A stretch of 64,000 nucleotides of DNA from Serendipita indica DSM 11827 (taxonomy: Eukaryota; Basidiomycota; Agaricomycetes; Sebacinales; Serendipitaceae), in the NCBI GenBank assembly GCA_910890315.1, contig CAJVGD010000001.1, forward strand, positions 868,001-932,000. The letters are read 5' to 3'. The translations under genes and the position numbers were made by a program. Shown one piece after another: positions 23,001 to 34,837 of the stretch. Numbering within the stretch: the first letter of the stretch is position 1; each line of letters opens with the position of its first letter. The notes beneath the pieces were generated by a model. It was not told the DNA's origin, searched no databases, and saw only the letters and a program-made list of their open reading frames with translations.

Positions 23001-24113
23001 CATTCGAGAGACTTTCCGCCGGCATCTTAGTCCACAGCAATTCGTGCTGTTGACCGAATTTGATAGGCTAAGGGGGGACTATCAGAATCACCAAGAGGGG
23101 ATTCACGCCAAGCTTATCGAAATTATGGGAGAGAGACTGAGCTTCCATTGCAAGTCACTGCAAGAGGTGAACTGGGGTGGCCCGACCGAGCAGCAGCAGC
23201 AGGGTGCCGAAACTCCGAATGCATACATGCAAGCCCTAGTCAAAGAGACGGTGACGCTTCACAAGGTCCTGAGCAAGTATCTCGGCTCGACCACCACCGA
23301 GGTGTGAAGATTTACCTTGTTAATTTACATACTAACGATGATTTCCTCCTCATTCATCAGCCAATCATGTCGGATGTGTTTGCCTCGATCAATCACCGTC
23401 TTGGGGAGGAGTACCAGCGTATTCCTCTTCCAAGTGTAGAGGCAAAGGAAAGGTGTGCTTGGCTCAGTTGCCGATGCATGATTTTCGGCTTATGGCTGCC
23501 AAACAGGATGCTGTCAGATGCGCGCTTCCTTCACGAGAAGATCTCAGCCTTGCGAGGTGCGGGCTCATTGAGCAACATGCTCGAGACTATCGTCCAAGAA
23601 AAGCCCATCGTACGCCCAGGGGCATCAAATGCAAATGGAATTACTAACGGAGCTGCGACGCAAAATAGCAGTAGCCCGAGTAGTTCCACGCCTCGTCCAC
23701 GCGGCAGTATCGACCTCCAAGCGCAGCCCAAACCGAACGTCCGACAGAACAGTACTAGTTCTCCATTGTCTGGACTAAATAACATTGCCGCTCGGCCGTC
23801 ACCATTTTCCCGCGCACGGTTTGCGAATCTCTTGGGAGGCCAGGCCACGTCCAGCGATGCGGCGGCTGGCTCGACGAGCAATATCAATGAGAGTAGAGAG
23901 GATACATCGATACCGGGAACGCCATCAGGAAGTCTAGTCGTAGGTTCTTCTGGGGTCCCGACGCCGGCTCTAGATGAGGGCAGAGCTTCGCCTGTGGCAG
24001 CCCCATCGCCACCACACACGCCTGGTCCAGCGAGGACGAGCATGAGCACGAGCGTGCAATCTGCTCCAAGATCACCTCGCTCAGAGGCCCCAAATGCCAC
24101 GAGCAGCCAGTAG
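20080..24113 (+). CDS. VPS54: GARP complex subunit Vps54
   Basis: Vps54 is a subunit of the Golgi-associated retrograde protein tether that captures endosome-derived vesicles at the trans-Golgi. The start MAEEVLSNPSTSRPGSP opens a low-complexity N-terminus. The conserved core begins DTVPEIYFSPDFNLTHPATF and continues with the coiled coil LPLLEKLSHYADTVEGHLV. Mid-protein exons encode SMPDVLVRCLQEMAHEDFL and LKLRDFYAFHQEIWTFIVDS. The Vps54 C-terminal domain is clear: VIDYLRVAVNFPSLNMECMS, then AFNSRTCQVVLGAGAMRSAG and RNITARHLALASQSLSIVI. A Ser/Pro-rich tail of about 170 residues ends EAPNATSSQ. About nine exons with phase-matched short introns. The long reverse-strand open frame over the tail is a shadow. 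Confidence 0.93.
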
Positions 24114-24923
24114 TCGCAAGAACCCACAGTGGTGGCGAAAGTGACTTGCCCGTCGACAAGTTGAATAGACAGACTATCCAGGTGCGGCCGGGGCTCAGAA
24201 CCTGAGCCAGTCTCGCGACCAGAGTCGATAGGGAACCGTCTCCCCACCATCCGGTGGCGCAGAGAAAGCAGGGATGACAGAAGAGGCCGTGATTCCGATC
24301 GCATAGGCCATGTCCAAAAGGAGTGGATCTTTCTCTTTAGGCTCCCCTCCTTGAGTGTTCCGCCGTTTGTCGAAATGATACAAGCGACAGTTGGACAAGA
24401 CATGAAACGAAAATTTAGTGGAATGCTGGAATGCTGTATTTGTCTGCATTAGACAAGTAAACTAAAAGCCGAAACAAGCGCCGCTTTTGGTAGACCAAGT
24501 GAAGCGAACCTGCGTCGACTTGAATTGATTGAGTGTCGACCCCAGACACAACTTGAACTCGACCACCGCTGCTGCTTACCGCCAAAAAAAAAAAGGCTGA
24601 TAACTCTGGCCAAACCGTTCTCGTCTTTGCAGCTTATCATCTCGAGAGCATCGTCTAGAACACCTCCAGCGCTGGGCCACTTTACCCGCGGTCGGCACTA
24701 AATCGCTCATTCGCTTTTGGCAGTCGACAGAGGGCGTCTAGGGCCATAGCTGATACTCTCCAGACTACGTTTGGTATGTGCGAGCCCATTCCCCCGCATT
24801 TTCTACAACCGCGCGCTGACTCGGATTTTCGCTCGCTGCGGCCTTTTTACCCGCCGTTTACCTCGTTGGACCTCGCTTTCGTCTTCAAAATACGCTAGCT
24901 ACAGACGGACAGGCATATAAGAC
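24114..24923. other. Intergenic region between VPS54 and the zinc-finger gene
   Basis: About 810 bases, among the longer gaps of the window. It contains a run of 11 A at about 24584-24594 and CT-rich stretches near 24840-24890 before the next gene, which look like promoter sequence. No coding feature or RNA is supported. Confidence 0.4.
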
Positions 24924-26501
24924 ATGTTTGACGAAAATGTGTGCTTTAGCTGTGGCAGAACCACGTCGGATAATAGGTGGGTGGTCCTTCTTGTCTCACT
25001 TCCACATCGCAACCCAGTCTATCCTCTTTTTCTTTGTTGTTTTTCGTCATCAATACGTTCGCCGTGACGCTCTGGGCCCGCTAGGCTCATACGCCCGTTT
25101 TCGCTCTTTCCACCCCTCGTTCAAATCACACTCGCTCCGCACGTTCGCTAACGTATTTCGCTCGCCACTTGGTCATCTGTCCCAAACAAAACTCGTGATT
25201 TCATTGTTGTTCATCTCGTCGGATGCACGTCATTGCTTTGGCCACCCATTGACCCTGACCAACTCGACCTTGTTACACATATTTGCAGCATCTATTGCTC
25301 GGACATCTGCCGTCGACAGGACTGCGGGGATGGTTCAGCATCCGCCTCCAATTCGTCGGTGGCACCATCTTCGGCATCTTCATCCCCGTCACGAGGTTCT
25401 CCCAAGCTCGTGCCATCAAGGCAGCGAACTCATCGCTCCAATGCACATGCCCGGCATCTAGAGCGGTATTCCACGACATCCTCACGCACATCCTCGCCAT
25501 CGCTTCACACCAGCGACCTTCCCGAACTCTCGGACAACGACGCGGATTTCGGCTTTGATCGCAAGGCTGGCGACTATGGCGTCTTCCGCTCATCCCAGGG
25601 TGTATTGGACCATGCATTTTGGAAGTCTCGTTACGCCGAGTTTGGAGTGGCCACGCCCATCAATATCACCAAACAAGAAGTCAACGTCGGCAGCAAGTCG
25701 GTACCGGGGACACCCACTGCGTTGCAGTATGTTCGAAAACCCGGGCCCATCAATGCCAGCGCCAATGCCGGAGCGTCAAAGCTTCTCGCCAGTCCGTCGC
25801 CCTACAAGCTCAGCCACAGTCACAAGCGTTATGGATCTGAATATGCCTATCCAGTGCACACGACGACGTTTTCCAACGCTGGTTCTACCACAAAGTTGGC
25901 TCTAGGGCGAAACGGGTCTACCGAAAGCGCCACGAGCTCGACACCGCGCTCAAAGGCTGCGGCCGTGCTCACTGGGAGCACGACTGGACTTCAGATGAGC
26001 GCATCAGAATCTACATTGGGACATGGGACGCAATCAGCAGCTGCTACTGGAACCATGAGGCACGTGTCGGATACAATTGTCCATACCTTGCGACGGGCTG
26101 TTGAACCCTTTACGACCGTCGAAGCGCCACCAAAGGAACATCAGCCCGTGTCCGACGCGTACAGTGCACTCCAAAACGTTGCTCGAACCCATGGGATGCG
26201 TTCTGGAGAGCCACGTGCATCAGCAGTACATTCTAGAACGGTCGATCGTCCGAAGCAGCCTACGGCAGACGGTTCTTGGGAGAAAATGCCAGCAGTGGCA
26301 CCGGTTGATGAGGCTGTCGATTGGCAATATGTCGACGCAGATGACGAGTCTCGTGTTCATCGGGTCGGAGCAGAGACACGCGGCCGTTCGCGCAAAAGAC
26401 CTGCCGCAAGCAGGAGCCCATCTCCTCCAAGCTGGGCTTCGTGGGCCGAAAACGAGCCGATGGATCGTCGACGAGGACGATCGGCTCACCGTGGCAAATA
26501 A
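24924..26501 (+). CDS. Ecl1/2/3-like zinc-binding protein with Ser-rich tail
   Basis: Two exons. Exon 1 (24924-24976) encodes MFDENVCFSCGRTTSDN; an intron of 312 bases, the longest clear one in this part, ends at 25288; exon 2 opens SIYCSDICRRQDCGDGSAS. Together they form a Cx2C-x10-Cx3C zinc motif near the N-terminus, as in the small Ecl1/2/3 proteins that extend chronological lifespan and respond to starvation in yeasts. The remaining roughly 400 residues are Ser/Thr/Ala-rich and low in complexity, with LSDNDADFGFDRKAGDYGVF and HAFWKSRYAEFGVATPINIT as more ordered islands. The tail ends in an Arg-rich RS-like stretch (DRRRGRSAHRGK). The zinc motif supports the family; the function is inference. 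Confidence 0.72.
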
Positions 26502-27384
26502 AATGACCACGTCAACCAAAACCAAAAATCCCCCTTTCTGGTCGCATATCTCGCCTCTATCGATTTTCTTCACGTCACCACTGACTCTTTCACCCCCCAA
26601 AACGATCCCGGTACGCCGGATTACGTCGCATTTACGCACCCTATCCCCCCGAACTTCATGCTCATCCGTTTACCTACCCTACAAACGTCACGAGAGGATC
26701 TCGACCAACCACCAATCTCTATAATAGAAAAATCCCCCCCCCTTGCATTCAAAAATGTATCAACAACCCAAAGGCGTCCTTCGCACTCATCATGTCGCTG
26801 CCGGATTACTTATACGTCGAGTCATGTCTGGTATCAGCTTCGTCAGTATCCAACAGAGAACTATACGTTCTTTCCTTTGACTGGGGGCAAGTGTCCCGTT
26901 TCCCTTTTACCCTCTCTCTCGAGTTGGCTGCGTTCATTCGCGGCCGCTCGAACCTCCAAAATGGACTACTGGCCTGCTTTATTTGCGTGCTCCCAACATG
27001 GACAGAGCCGCTGGCATAGAGGACGTTGGAGTGAATCCTTCTTTTTCTTTAATTTATTCGCCTTGATCTATCTGGGCGCGCCTAGTTCTATTCCTGTATT
27101 TACACGAGTCAAACCTTTTACTAGATGGCCATTTTTTGCATTCATTTGGGCGGGTGTGCAAGGGTTTGGTGAGTAGCCATCGACCTTGAACCCCGGCTTT
27201 ACTTTGATATCTCCACCGCACGGCTTCAATCACGATTCAGGACTCATCAGAAAGCCGACAGTCTCTCGTAGACGCTTCAAGCGGATCGCTCAGTCATCGC
27301 ACTGGCGTGATTGGCCCGCTTGCACGCCGTTCTGGAGCTTCAGATGAGCTCGAAGCAGGCTCTAGTGCGTCATTTGAATCACAA
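26502..27384. other. Intergenic / untranslated region upstream of GID7
   Basis: About 880 bases without a supported gene. A run of 9 C lies near 26734-26742. A good acceptor (CACGATTCAG) ends at 27240 and the frame of GID7 is open from there without an ATG, so a 5' untranslated intron or an unlocated first exon is likely, with a donor GTGAGTAG at 27169. A 172-codon frame at 26658-27176 has no recognisable content. Confidence 0.4.
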
Positions 27385-30329
27385 ATGACGACGCAGATTT
27401 TTCCAGAATTAGCGGAGAGCGCACGGCCTGCAATCCGTAGAAGGCGAGCGTTGAGCGTTACTTCGACCTATCCATCTGCAGACAAACCTGTGAAACGGCG
27501 ACGCATCGACACGAGTAATCATCCCAACCTTGAAGCATCGTCTTTACACTCGAATCAGCACCCGCTTTCTGGAATTGCAGACGCGGCCGAGGCAATGAGG
27601 CTGACCCAGGCCGGCGAGGCATCAGAGCCCCAAGGAACCCAGTCCTCGAGCTCTTCCGACGTGGGAAACGGTGCGTACGCGCGCGCTCGAGCTCACTTGC
27701 GTCCTGGCTTACTGTTCCGTGGCATGCCCAGGTGCCGCTGCTGGGGCCACTACAGGTACTTACACCTCGCCCTCTGCGTTTATCGCCTCTATGGACGATC
27801 CACTCGTAAACGTCAAGAACGGTCACGTCAAGGCCCTTTCAAACGGCTCAACAAACGGCTCGCTCACCAATGGATCGCTATCACCACGCATAGAGACTCT
27901 GGCGGAACCGTACGCGCGTCATGCAAAAGCCGTTGCAAGAGTGTTTCCACCCGGCACGACATTGTATCCCGACTCGATGACAGACCGAGAGGAATTTGTC
28001 AGATTACTGCTCCAAACACTCAAGGACGTTGGATACCTGTGCGTTTGGAAACCACACCCGAAACACCACGGACTGATGGATTGCTTGTAGAGAGACGGCA
28101 AATGTGCTCGAGCAGGAATCGGGCTATTCTTACGAGACTGCGCACGTCGCGGCCTTTCGCAATGCCGTCATGAACGGTAAATGGGATCTGGTTGAAAATG
28201 GACTGGTCGTTCTTGGAGTTCGGGATGATGACTCCCTTCGGGTCAGTGGAAACACACTCCCTTTCCCCCAGCGAGTGGCACGTGTTTGACCATGGGGTTT
28301 CATAGGCTGCACGCTTCATGATTAGCCAGCAAAAGTATCTGGAATATCTCGAGGCGAATAAACGGGCCGAAGCACTACTCACCCTGCGGCAAGAGATTGC
28401 TCCGTTGGATATCGAACAGGGCCGCCTGCATAATCTCTCGAGGCAAGTCACGTCTAGCCTTGTACTTGGGCTCTGCTCATCTGCTCCTAGTTTGATAATG
28501 GCCAGTGGGCCAGAAGAATTGCGGAGGCAGGCACATTGGGACGGAAGCAATGGTTCATCACGACAGCGACTCCTCAGTCATCTCCAACGTACGTACTCTG
28601 GAGATTTGGCAATTTCGAGTCTGACTCTATTTCAGAGCTTGTCCCATCCTCCGCCATGGTACCTTCTCGACGGTTGGACACACTGCTACAGCAAGCCCGC
28701 GAACATCAGATTCAAATGTGCAATTATCATATTGGCTCACAGACGCATTCATTATATCATGATCATAGCTGCTCAAGGAAGCAGTTTCCATCGATGAACA
28801 CGCACATTCTAGAGGGCCATCGTGACGAAGTGTGGCAGCTCCAATGGAGTCATCGAGGGGATAAGCTGGCCTCTTCTAGCAAAGACTCGACGGTCATAAT
28901 ATGGAAGATTGTAAGCCATCATGCCCATTTGCACTTTTTTTTTTCCCAACTTATCCTCCTAGGCCCGCATCGAGGCCACGAGAGAGCTCGACTGTACGCT
29001 TCAACATGTGCTTCGTGATCACTCCTTCCACATAAATGCCATATCCTGGTCACCGGATGATTCATACCTGTTGTCGAGTGCTGAGCACGAGATCAAGCTC
29101 TGGCACGCCGAGGTGTGTAACCAGTAGGAACCGAGGAAGTAGATACTAATTAACGTTGTCAGACTGGAGCATGTCTAAAGACGATTAACCAGCAACACTC
29201 TCAAACTGTAAACGGATTGTGCTGGCTGGCGGATTCAAGCGGATTCGTGACTGGAGGCATGGACCGACGAATCATCCAATGGGTACAGTGATATTCTGCC
29301 CTGTCGCATATAACCGCTTCCTCATGCGTCTTATACAGGACATAAAAGGCAATTTCGTCCTCCAATGGCCCCAACTCGACATTCGAATCCTCGAGTTGGC
29401 GATTACTCCGAATGGACGCCGTCTCGTAGCTATTGGTCAGCTTGCACAGCCAATATCTATTTCAAATGAACATACTCCGTCTGCACACAGCCTCGCCACA
29501 ACGCTACAAGCGTCGGCGGGAGTCCACGCTCCAACTGTCAGCGGAAACGAAAACCGAACCTCGGTAGATATCGAACGGAGAATAGTGGTGTATGATCTAG
29601 AAACCCGGCAAGAAATCTGGTTCGTCCGAAATTTTGACCGCGCGTACACGCCTCTTATCACTCTGTAGGTGGCAGTCTGTATGGGGCGAATTACAAAGCG
29701 TGAAGATCTCGGAGGATTCTCGCTTTGCTTTAATAAACCACCAGCAAGGGGTGAGCCATGGTTCTCGTTCCCTGTGGCAATGCCTGATGTTCAAGTAGGA
29801 TGTGGCCCTTTGGGACCTTGTAGAGGAAAGATTGATCCAACGTTATGTCGGGAGGCCACGAGGAATGTGTGTTGTACGAAGCTGCTTCGGAGGGATTGAC
29901 GGCGGCTTGATTCTCAGTGGTTCGGAAGGTGCGTGAGATTTTCGTTGAGGGCTCTCCTTTACTGCATAACACCTGGACCGCCATTGACGTCAAATAGATG
30001 GGCATGTCTACGTATGGAATCGACGAACGGGGACACTATTCGAGATGTTGTCTGGGCATGAACCCGGAGGGGTTAACTCGGTGGATTGGTGCCCCGGTGA
30101 GAGTGCCTTGTTCGCAAGCTGTGGCGACGACGGAACCATTAGGCTATGGGGACCGGAACCAGAGCTTACGGCAGACAGCAATATGGTTGAACAACCGGGA
30201 CCAATCGTCCATGATGCATCCGAACGAGAGACGCAAAATGGAAAGCAGCTTGTCGGAGGATTGCGAACCAACGACGGTTATCTCCTTGGTGCCTCTCCAT
30301 CCCGTATGAAGGAGGCATCGACAAGATGA
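27385..30329 (+). CDS. GID7: Gid7/WDR26 subunit of the GID/CTLH ubiquitin ligase
   Basis: WD40 scaffold of the GID/CTLH E3 ligase that degrades gluconeogenic enzymes in yeast. The N-terminal part is Ser-rich with RRRRALSV and VKRRRID. Next come a LisH-like block (REEFVRLLLQTLKDVGY) and a CTLH/CRA region (AANVLEQESGYSYETAHVAA, NGKWDLVENGLVVLG, RFMISQQKYLEYLEANKR). Then follow WD40 repeats: THILEGHRDEVWQLQWSH with DSTVIIWKI, HSFHINAISWSPDDSYLLSS-type blocks, and VNSVDWCPGESALFASCGDD ending in a TIRLWGPEPE blade. About twelve exons join in phase. The intron at 28443-28490 uses a GC donor (AG|GCAAGT). Start at 27385 is the first ATG in the open frame; an upstream start cannot be excluded. Confidence 0.88.
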
Positions 30330-30920
30330 CGGGATTGTCCCAAAAACTCCGGCGAGATTTTCCTCTAATCTCACGGAACGATGACGCGCTCTCCGACGCA
30401 CGGTCAAACCTCGGTCGCTCGTAATCGTCGTCGCCAATTCCCTGCAACCCTCTGGCGTAACAGGTCGTTCACTGCCGCCCTGCAAGCAACTCTGAGCGCC
30501 ACGCATGCAATACATCGGCGATTTATCTGTGCAGCCGGCTCTACCTCTTGCAATCGAGCAGCGGGACTGCCCTAGCTTCGGAACCTTGTTGGGAGATCAG
30601 ACTAGATCGATCAGCTCAAGGTTTTTGCTTTTTGGGGGAAGGGGGATCCATCAAAGCCTGCTTGGTGGTTCGGGCAGAGGAGGACCGGCATAAGCCGACT
30701 GGACTTCTACAGTTTTGACAATCTTGTTCCTCTCGAGAACACGCCCTCGCACAGTTTGTCTTTTTTCCCTTTCATAGAACCCATATCCTTATTGCAGATC
30801 CCTACTCCGTCCGCTACCGTGCGCATGTATACAATGTATTCGTAGGAGACACAATAAAGCTCTGACGTGCTACAGATTCGGAGAAACACGATTCAGGTGC
30901 AACAAGATGGATAAGGGATA
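30330..30920. other. Gap between convergent GID7 and Elongin A genes
   Basis: About 590 bases of 3' flank for two convergent genes. A poly-T/poly-G stretch occurs near 30620-30650. No further gene is supported. Confidence 0.4.
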
Positions 30921-31965
30921 TCATGGACGCGACTTTGGAATGAACAGAGTGGATTGCGAAGAACGCGGATGAGGGGATCCCTTGGATCGAGACTGATGAG
31001 TGGGTTCTGTTCTGATAGGCATCGTCGAAGGAGGTCTAAAGTTGGGCATAGGGTAAGGTCTGTGAACGGCCTGCTGGTTGGGTGCAGCTATGGACATCTT
31101 TCGTGTATCGGCGACGACTTTCCGAAAGGCTGGATTAATAATAGAGTGGACTGTATAGAAGAGAATGCACCAGCATATGGGAGGTCAATGAAGACGAAAC
31201 AGAGGTAGGAAGAGGGCGTCAGGGTACCCACGCGGGTTGTTTCCTCGTCTTCTTGTCGGAGGTAGATCGTGAACGAGTTTCGCCTTGCGTTGATCCGTTT
31301 CTTGCGCGACGCGAAACCGTGATACCCGATCGCTGGCGCGGCTAACCGCGTTTTGGCGTTCCGTCGTGAGTGCCTGCGAAGAATATGGGTGAGAGAGAGG
31401 CCGTCGGTGAAATAGACGGGCTCACAAAATACTCATCGCGCCAGCTCACGGGCACGGATCTGCTTGCCGACGCATAGAGGCTGACAGCTTCTGGTCCTAA
31501 GATTTCAAGGCATTTAGGATGCCATATTTCCACTGATAATCCGACTTTTTGAGTCTTCTTTCTCGGCGAGAAGGAGCGGTGCATATGAAAACGCACGAAC
31601 CGTCGGTGGGGTCAAGATACTCATTCTAATAATGTGACGAGGGAGAATATCAGACGCGAGAAGCGAGGGAAACGGCGGAAACGAACGCGTTGCCAGTCAT
31701 CATAGCCCTGTTCGAGGTGCTTTAGGGTGTCTGCGTCGACGGCGAATAAGACCGGTTTGATGAGCTTGTAAGGTAAGCGACCGAGAGACGATAACCCTAG
31801 TGGATACTGAATTTGTGCAGGGATGTCTGGGAGCTGGACCCACGGTCGATATGCGCATAGACGGCTGATTGGGAGGACTGAGAAGACGAAAAGGGTAAGT
31901 TGTCGAGACTCACATTGGTAGCAGTAATATGTCAGCGGAGGAATTCGAGACTCTTCTTCCGTCAT
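30921..31965 (-). CDS. Elongin A-like (RNA polymerase II transcription factor SIII subunit A)
   Basis: Elongin A carries an F-box-like segment that binds Elongin B/C and stimulates Pol II elongation or targets stalled polymerase. Visible blocks in order: MTEEESRIPPLTYYCYQ, then LGLSSLGRLPYKLIKPVLF and DTLKHLEQ (the family SLGxLPYxLxKPVL...LE core), then VEIWHPKCLEILGPEA and SVPVSWRDEYF (the family W...C and SWR motifs), LTTERQNAVSRASDR, HDLPPTRRRGNN and a last exon ending SQSTLFIPKSRP at 30923-30921. Introns are short, one perhaps only 36 bases near 31880-31916. The junction near 31600-31690 is not resolved: two acceptor/phase choices fit. Start at 31965 is the best ATG ahead of the core. Confidence 0.68.
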
Positions 31966-32787
31966 GGCCAGGGATTGTTGGTGGGAGTGGCAAGGTAAGG
32001 TCCAAGATGGGGTAGCATCTCTACCATTGGCTGGTTCATCTCGAAGTCGATGTCGTCGAAAACCGAGAATCTCAATATTCTGCTCGGAAGAGTGCGCACG
32101 GCGTTGGCCGTAACAACACAATTTCGGTGGCGGTCAGCCATATTCGAGTCGGGGTCTCGCCTTTGGACGCCCTTGTCCGAGATCTTTCCAGGAAAAATCT
32201 GAGCTTCTCCGACCGGAACGACGATTTCAGATGCGATCCCATACAGACAGGCGACTAACGCGCGTTTACCCGGTTTGAGACTCACGCTCTGCCAGATCCG
32301 AGCGAGCGTAGCCAAGGGGCCCATTCGGATTCACAGAGTTCAAAAGGCTGCCTGGCTGTGATACATATCTCCGAATCAGACGCTCTCTTGTAGGATTCGC
32401 CGTACTCTCCCAGACGCCGCAAGAGTTTCCCCGCAGCTAGATAAGGGCCCAAGAGGCTACCCTGAGATTAACCAAACTTCCTGGTTATCCATCTGCGACT
32501 GAGTTCGCTTGAAATTCGGTCGTCTCGTCGTCACTCTTCGCCTCTCCCCGATCCTCCCCTTCGACCGACTCGCGCTCCCAGCGGCAGTACGCAACTTTAA
32601 AACTTCTTCGTCGCAAACAAAGCTCCCTGTTTCTCCTTCTCTACATCACTTTGCCCACGTGGAGGGCAGCCGATCATCTTCCATCCGTTCCTTGCTCAGT
32701 TTTACGATAATGGAGAGTCTCCCGATATATAGTATCGCCGCGTTTACCTTTGAACCACTCGCCGCCTCGTTCTGTCCTCCCTACCCA
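31966..32787. other. Region between Elongin A-like gene and WOPR gene
   Basis: Divergent upstream region of about 820 bases. The stretch 32510-32660 is CT-rich on the plus strand, as in many fungal promoters. A 120-codon minus-strand frame (32324-31962) has some protein-like character (LPSRILRFSVFDDIDFEMNQ) but I cannot assign it. Confidence 0.4.
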
Positions 32788-34024
32788 ATGCACCAGCGTC
32801 CAACTCATCCGCGTCTTCACGTTCGCGACGTCCGTGACGCTCTGATCATTTTGGTACGTCGATTCATTTACGAGCACGCAGCGTGCCTGCTCCCTCTGGC
32901 CCTCTGGCTGACGGTCGGCGCGTTTGCCCGTCTGTAGGAGGCGGTTCGACTCGGGATCCTCAAACAAGTTACAAGGAGACTTAATGATGCCGAGAGGAGC
33001 ATGTATGTTCGCTCGGGCTCGGTCTTCGTCTGGGAGGAGAGCGAAGACGATGCAGGCATCAAACGTTGGACAGACGGCTGCATGTGGAGTCAGAGTAGGA
33101 TGAGAGAGCCCTTCCTGTTTTATGAAGAAAAGGTTCAGGACGATCGCACGGGTAACGCGACGAGCAAGAATCGGTCGCAGAGCATTGGGTGAGCATGCCC
33201 ATTCTACCGCTCCATCAGAGCCCGCAACTGACAGCCGTGGGTCCTTCTCTTCCATCAGCGAATCCTCTTCTTCCTCTCTCAGTCCACTGACACCCGCATT
33301 GTCCCCGACTCGCGGCGGACCGAGCAGCCACAGCCATCAGTCTTCGCCCTCGCACCACGGCTCAGTCCCGCAAGCGTACAGCAATGCAGTCCATTCTCCT
33401 TTTGGTGATGGCGCCACTGGTGGTCCCGGGCTCGTCAAGCAAGCCTACTCTGCATATGTAACCGCACCGGGCACTTCTATCCGGAAAAAGTTCCATTTGA
33501 CGGCCTATTTCACGTACGCCGACTTACCGAACCTGCCGACGCTCGAGTCGGAGCCCATGTTGTGGAATATTGTCATCCCCCAGGGTGTGTACCGGAGTGG
33601 GAAGTCGAGAACGTCTGGCCGCAACCTCGCCAACGCCGCAGAGCCGGCTCGTCCTCGAAAGGTCGTCACACATGGCACTGGCGATTCGTCACCCTCTCCC
33701 ACCTCGTCTCCGTCCAGCATCGGACACTCCCCCCTGGCACACTGGCCCGGTGCTCGCCGTGGGTCGGGCTCGTACTTTGACCCTTCGACGAGCGACAGCG
33801 CTTATGCGTCGGTCACGCACACGTCTTCGTACGCAAGCACGTCACTTGCAGCTGGCGCGTCGTCGAGCTCACGGATGACCTCTCCGCATCTCGAAGCGTT
33901 TGCGTCCATCCCACGATTGCCACCCGTATCTTCGCTCGCCCTGGAGCCGAGTGGAAACTGTAGAGGCCGGAACTCGGAGGATAATCGAGTTATCAGCATG
34001 CTCAACTCTCGCGGTATCCCATAG
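32788..34024 (+). CDS. WOPR-domain transcription factor (Gti1/Pac2/Wor1 family)
   Basis: Fungus-specific DNA-binding regulator; relatives control white-opaque switching (Wor1), dimorphism (Ryp1) and fruiting or pathogenicity. The first half of the domain reads MHQRPTHPRLHVRDVRDALI, then across an intron EAVRLGILKQVTRRLNDAER, SGSVFVWEESEDDAGIKRWT and MWSQSRMREPFLFYEEK. After a Ser/Pro/His-rich insert comes the second half: GLVKQAYSAYVTAPG, KKFHLTAYFTYADLPNLPTL and WNIVIPQGVYRSGKSR. The tail is Ser-rich and ends MLNSRGIP. An in-frame ATG at 32710 could add 26 residues. The second intron is ambiguous: it ends at 33218 and starts at 33189 (30 bases) or about 33153 (66 bases). Confidence 0.88.
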
Positions 34025-34188
34025 ACGTGACGGCACTCCCCGTGTGGTCGTCACCCCCATCCCAAAACTTTGCACATGCTTGAGGTGCGAGCCACACTCC
34101 ATGTGCCAAAGACACGAACCATGTGTCACGGACATTGTTTTCACTTCCCCTCAATTCTGGCTTTTGGTCACTGTATGTATTTATGTGT

Positions 34189-34837
34189 CTATTCGTCATC
34201 TTCGGACGACGACCCTTCTGCAGCCGCCCGAGCGTCCATAGCATTTGCCAAGTCTTTTGATGTATCATTAGAATCTGCTTTGAGTCTAGCACCTTTTTAG
34301 AATGCGCGGACATCAGCAATTAACCGTGTCTTTGAGTCATACGTACGGACAAGCGTGTATATAGCCTCTCGGGTGGCTCTCTCCAGGGGAACGAGCTTTT
34401 TGTTAAGATCTCGTTTGAGGTCCCAGTTTGCTCGTTTGGGGGCAATGTTCATTATGTCCTGACGTAGGGTCACCCGTATGCACAAGGATCGCGACACATG
34501 GAAACAACTCACCAGCTCTGCATTCTGCCGCTGCTTGTCCGCCTCTAGAATGTCTTTCGCGAGTCCCTCGACGGCCTTCTCGACCGTATCAGTATTTGCT
34601 TGCACATCTGGTCGTTTGAGCGTCCGCGTCTCCGGATCAAAGTTTCGCTGGGAAAGTACGTCGATTGCCGCCTTTTCCTGACTAGATATTGCCGGGAAAA
34701 CGGTCAATTTGACGTAAACTTGTTATGAAATTGCTGAACATGGGCGCGTGAAACTGACCCGTTGGATAAACCCGCCTTTTTAGCGCGAAGTGCTTGCAAG
34801 CGTGCTTTCGTGCTTCGACCTCTTCAGCTAGAGACAT
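34189..34837 (-). CDS. Splicing factor Cwf18/CCDC12, one apparent base loss
   Basis: Small spliceosomal protein of the NineTeen-associated set. Start at 34837: MSLAEEVEARK, the canonical opening. Later blocks are SQRNFDPETRTLKRPDVQAN, TVEKAVEGLAKDILEADKQR, MNIAPKRANWDLKRDLNKK and ATREAIYTLVR, followed by ARLKADSNDTSKDLANAM and an acidic end GSSSEDDE. Introns separate the second, third and fourth segments in phase. Near 34805-34810 the family reading RKARLQALRAKKAGLSNG needs one more G after CGAAAG; as written the frame goes into KHACKHFALKRR. The rest of the gene is normal, so the break is probably a one-base sequence error. Confidence 0.88.

Noticed and set aside
23531-24403. Open frame of 290 codons on the minus strand
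   Set aside because: Opposite the Ser/Pro-rich tail of Vps54; no recognisable content.
26658-27176. Open frame of 172 codons on the plus strand upstream of GID7
   Set aside because: No homology pattern, and its end does not join the GID7 frame in phase; treated as leader/intergenic.
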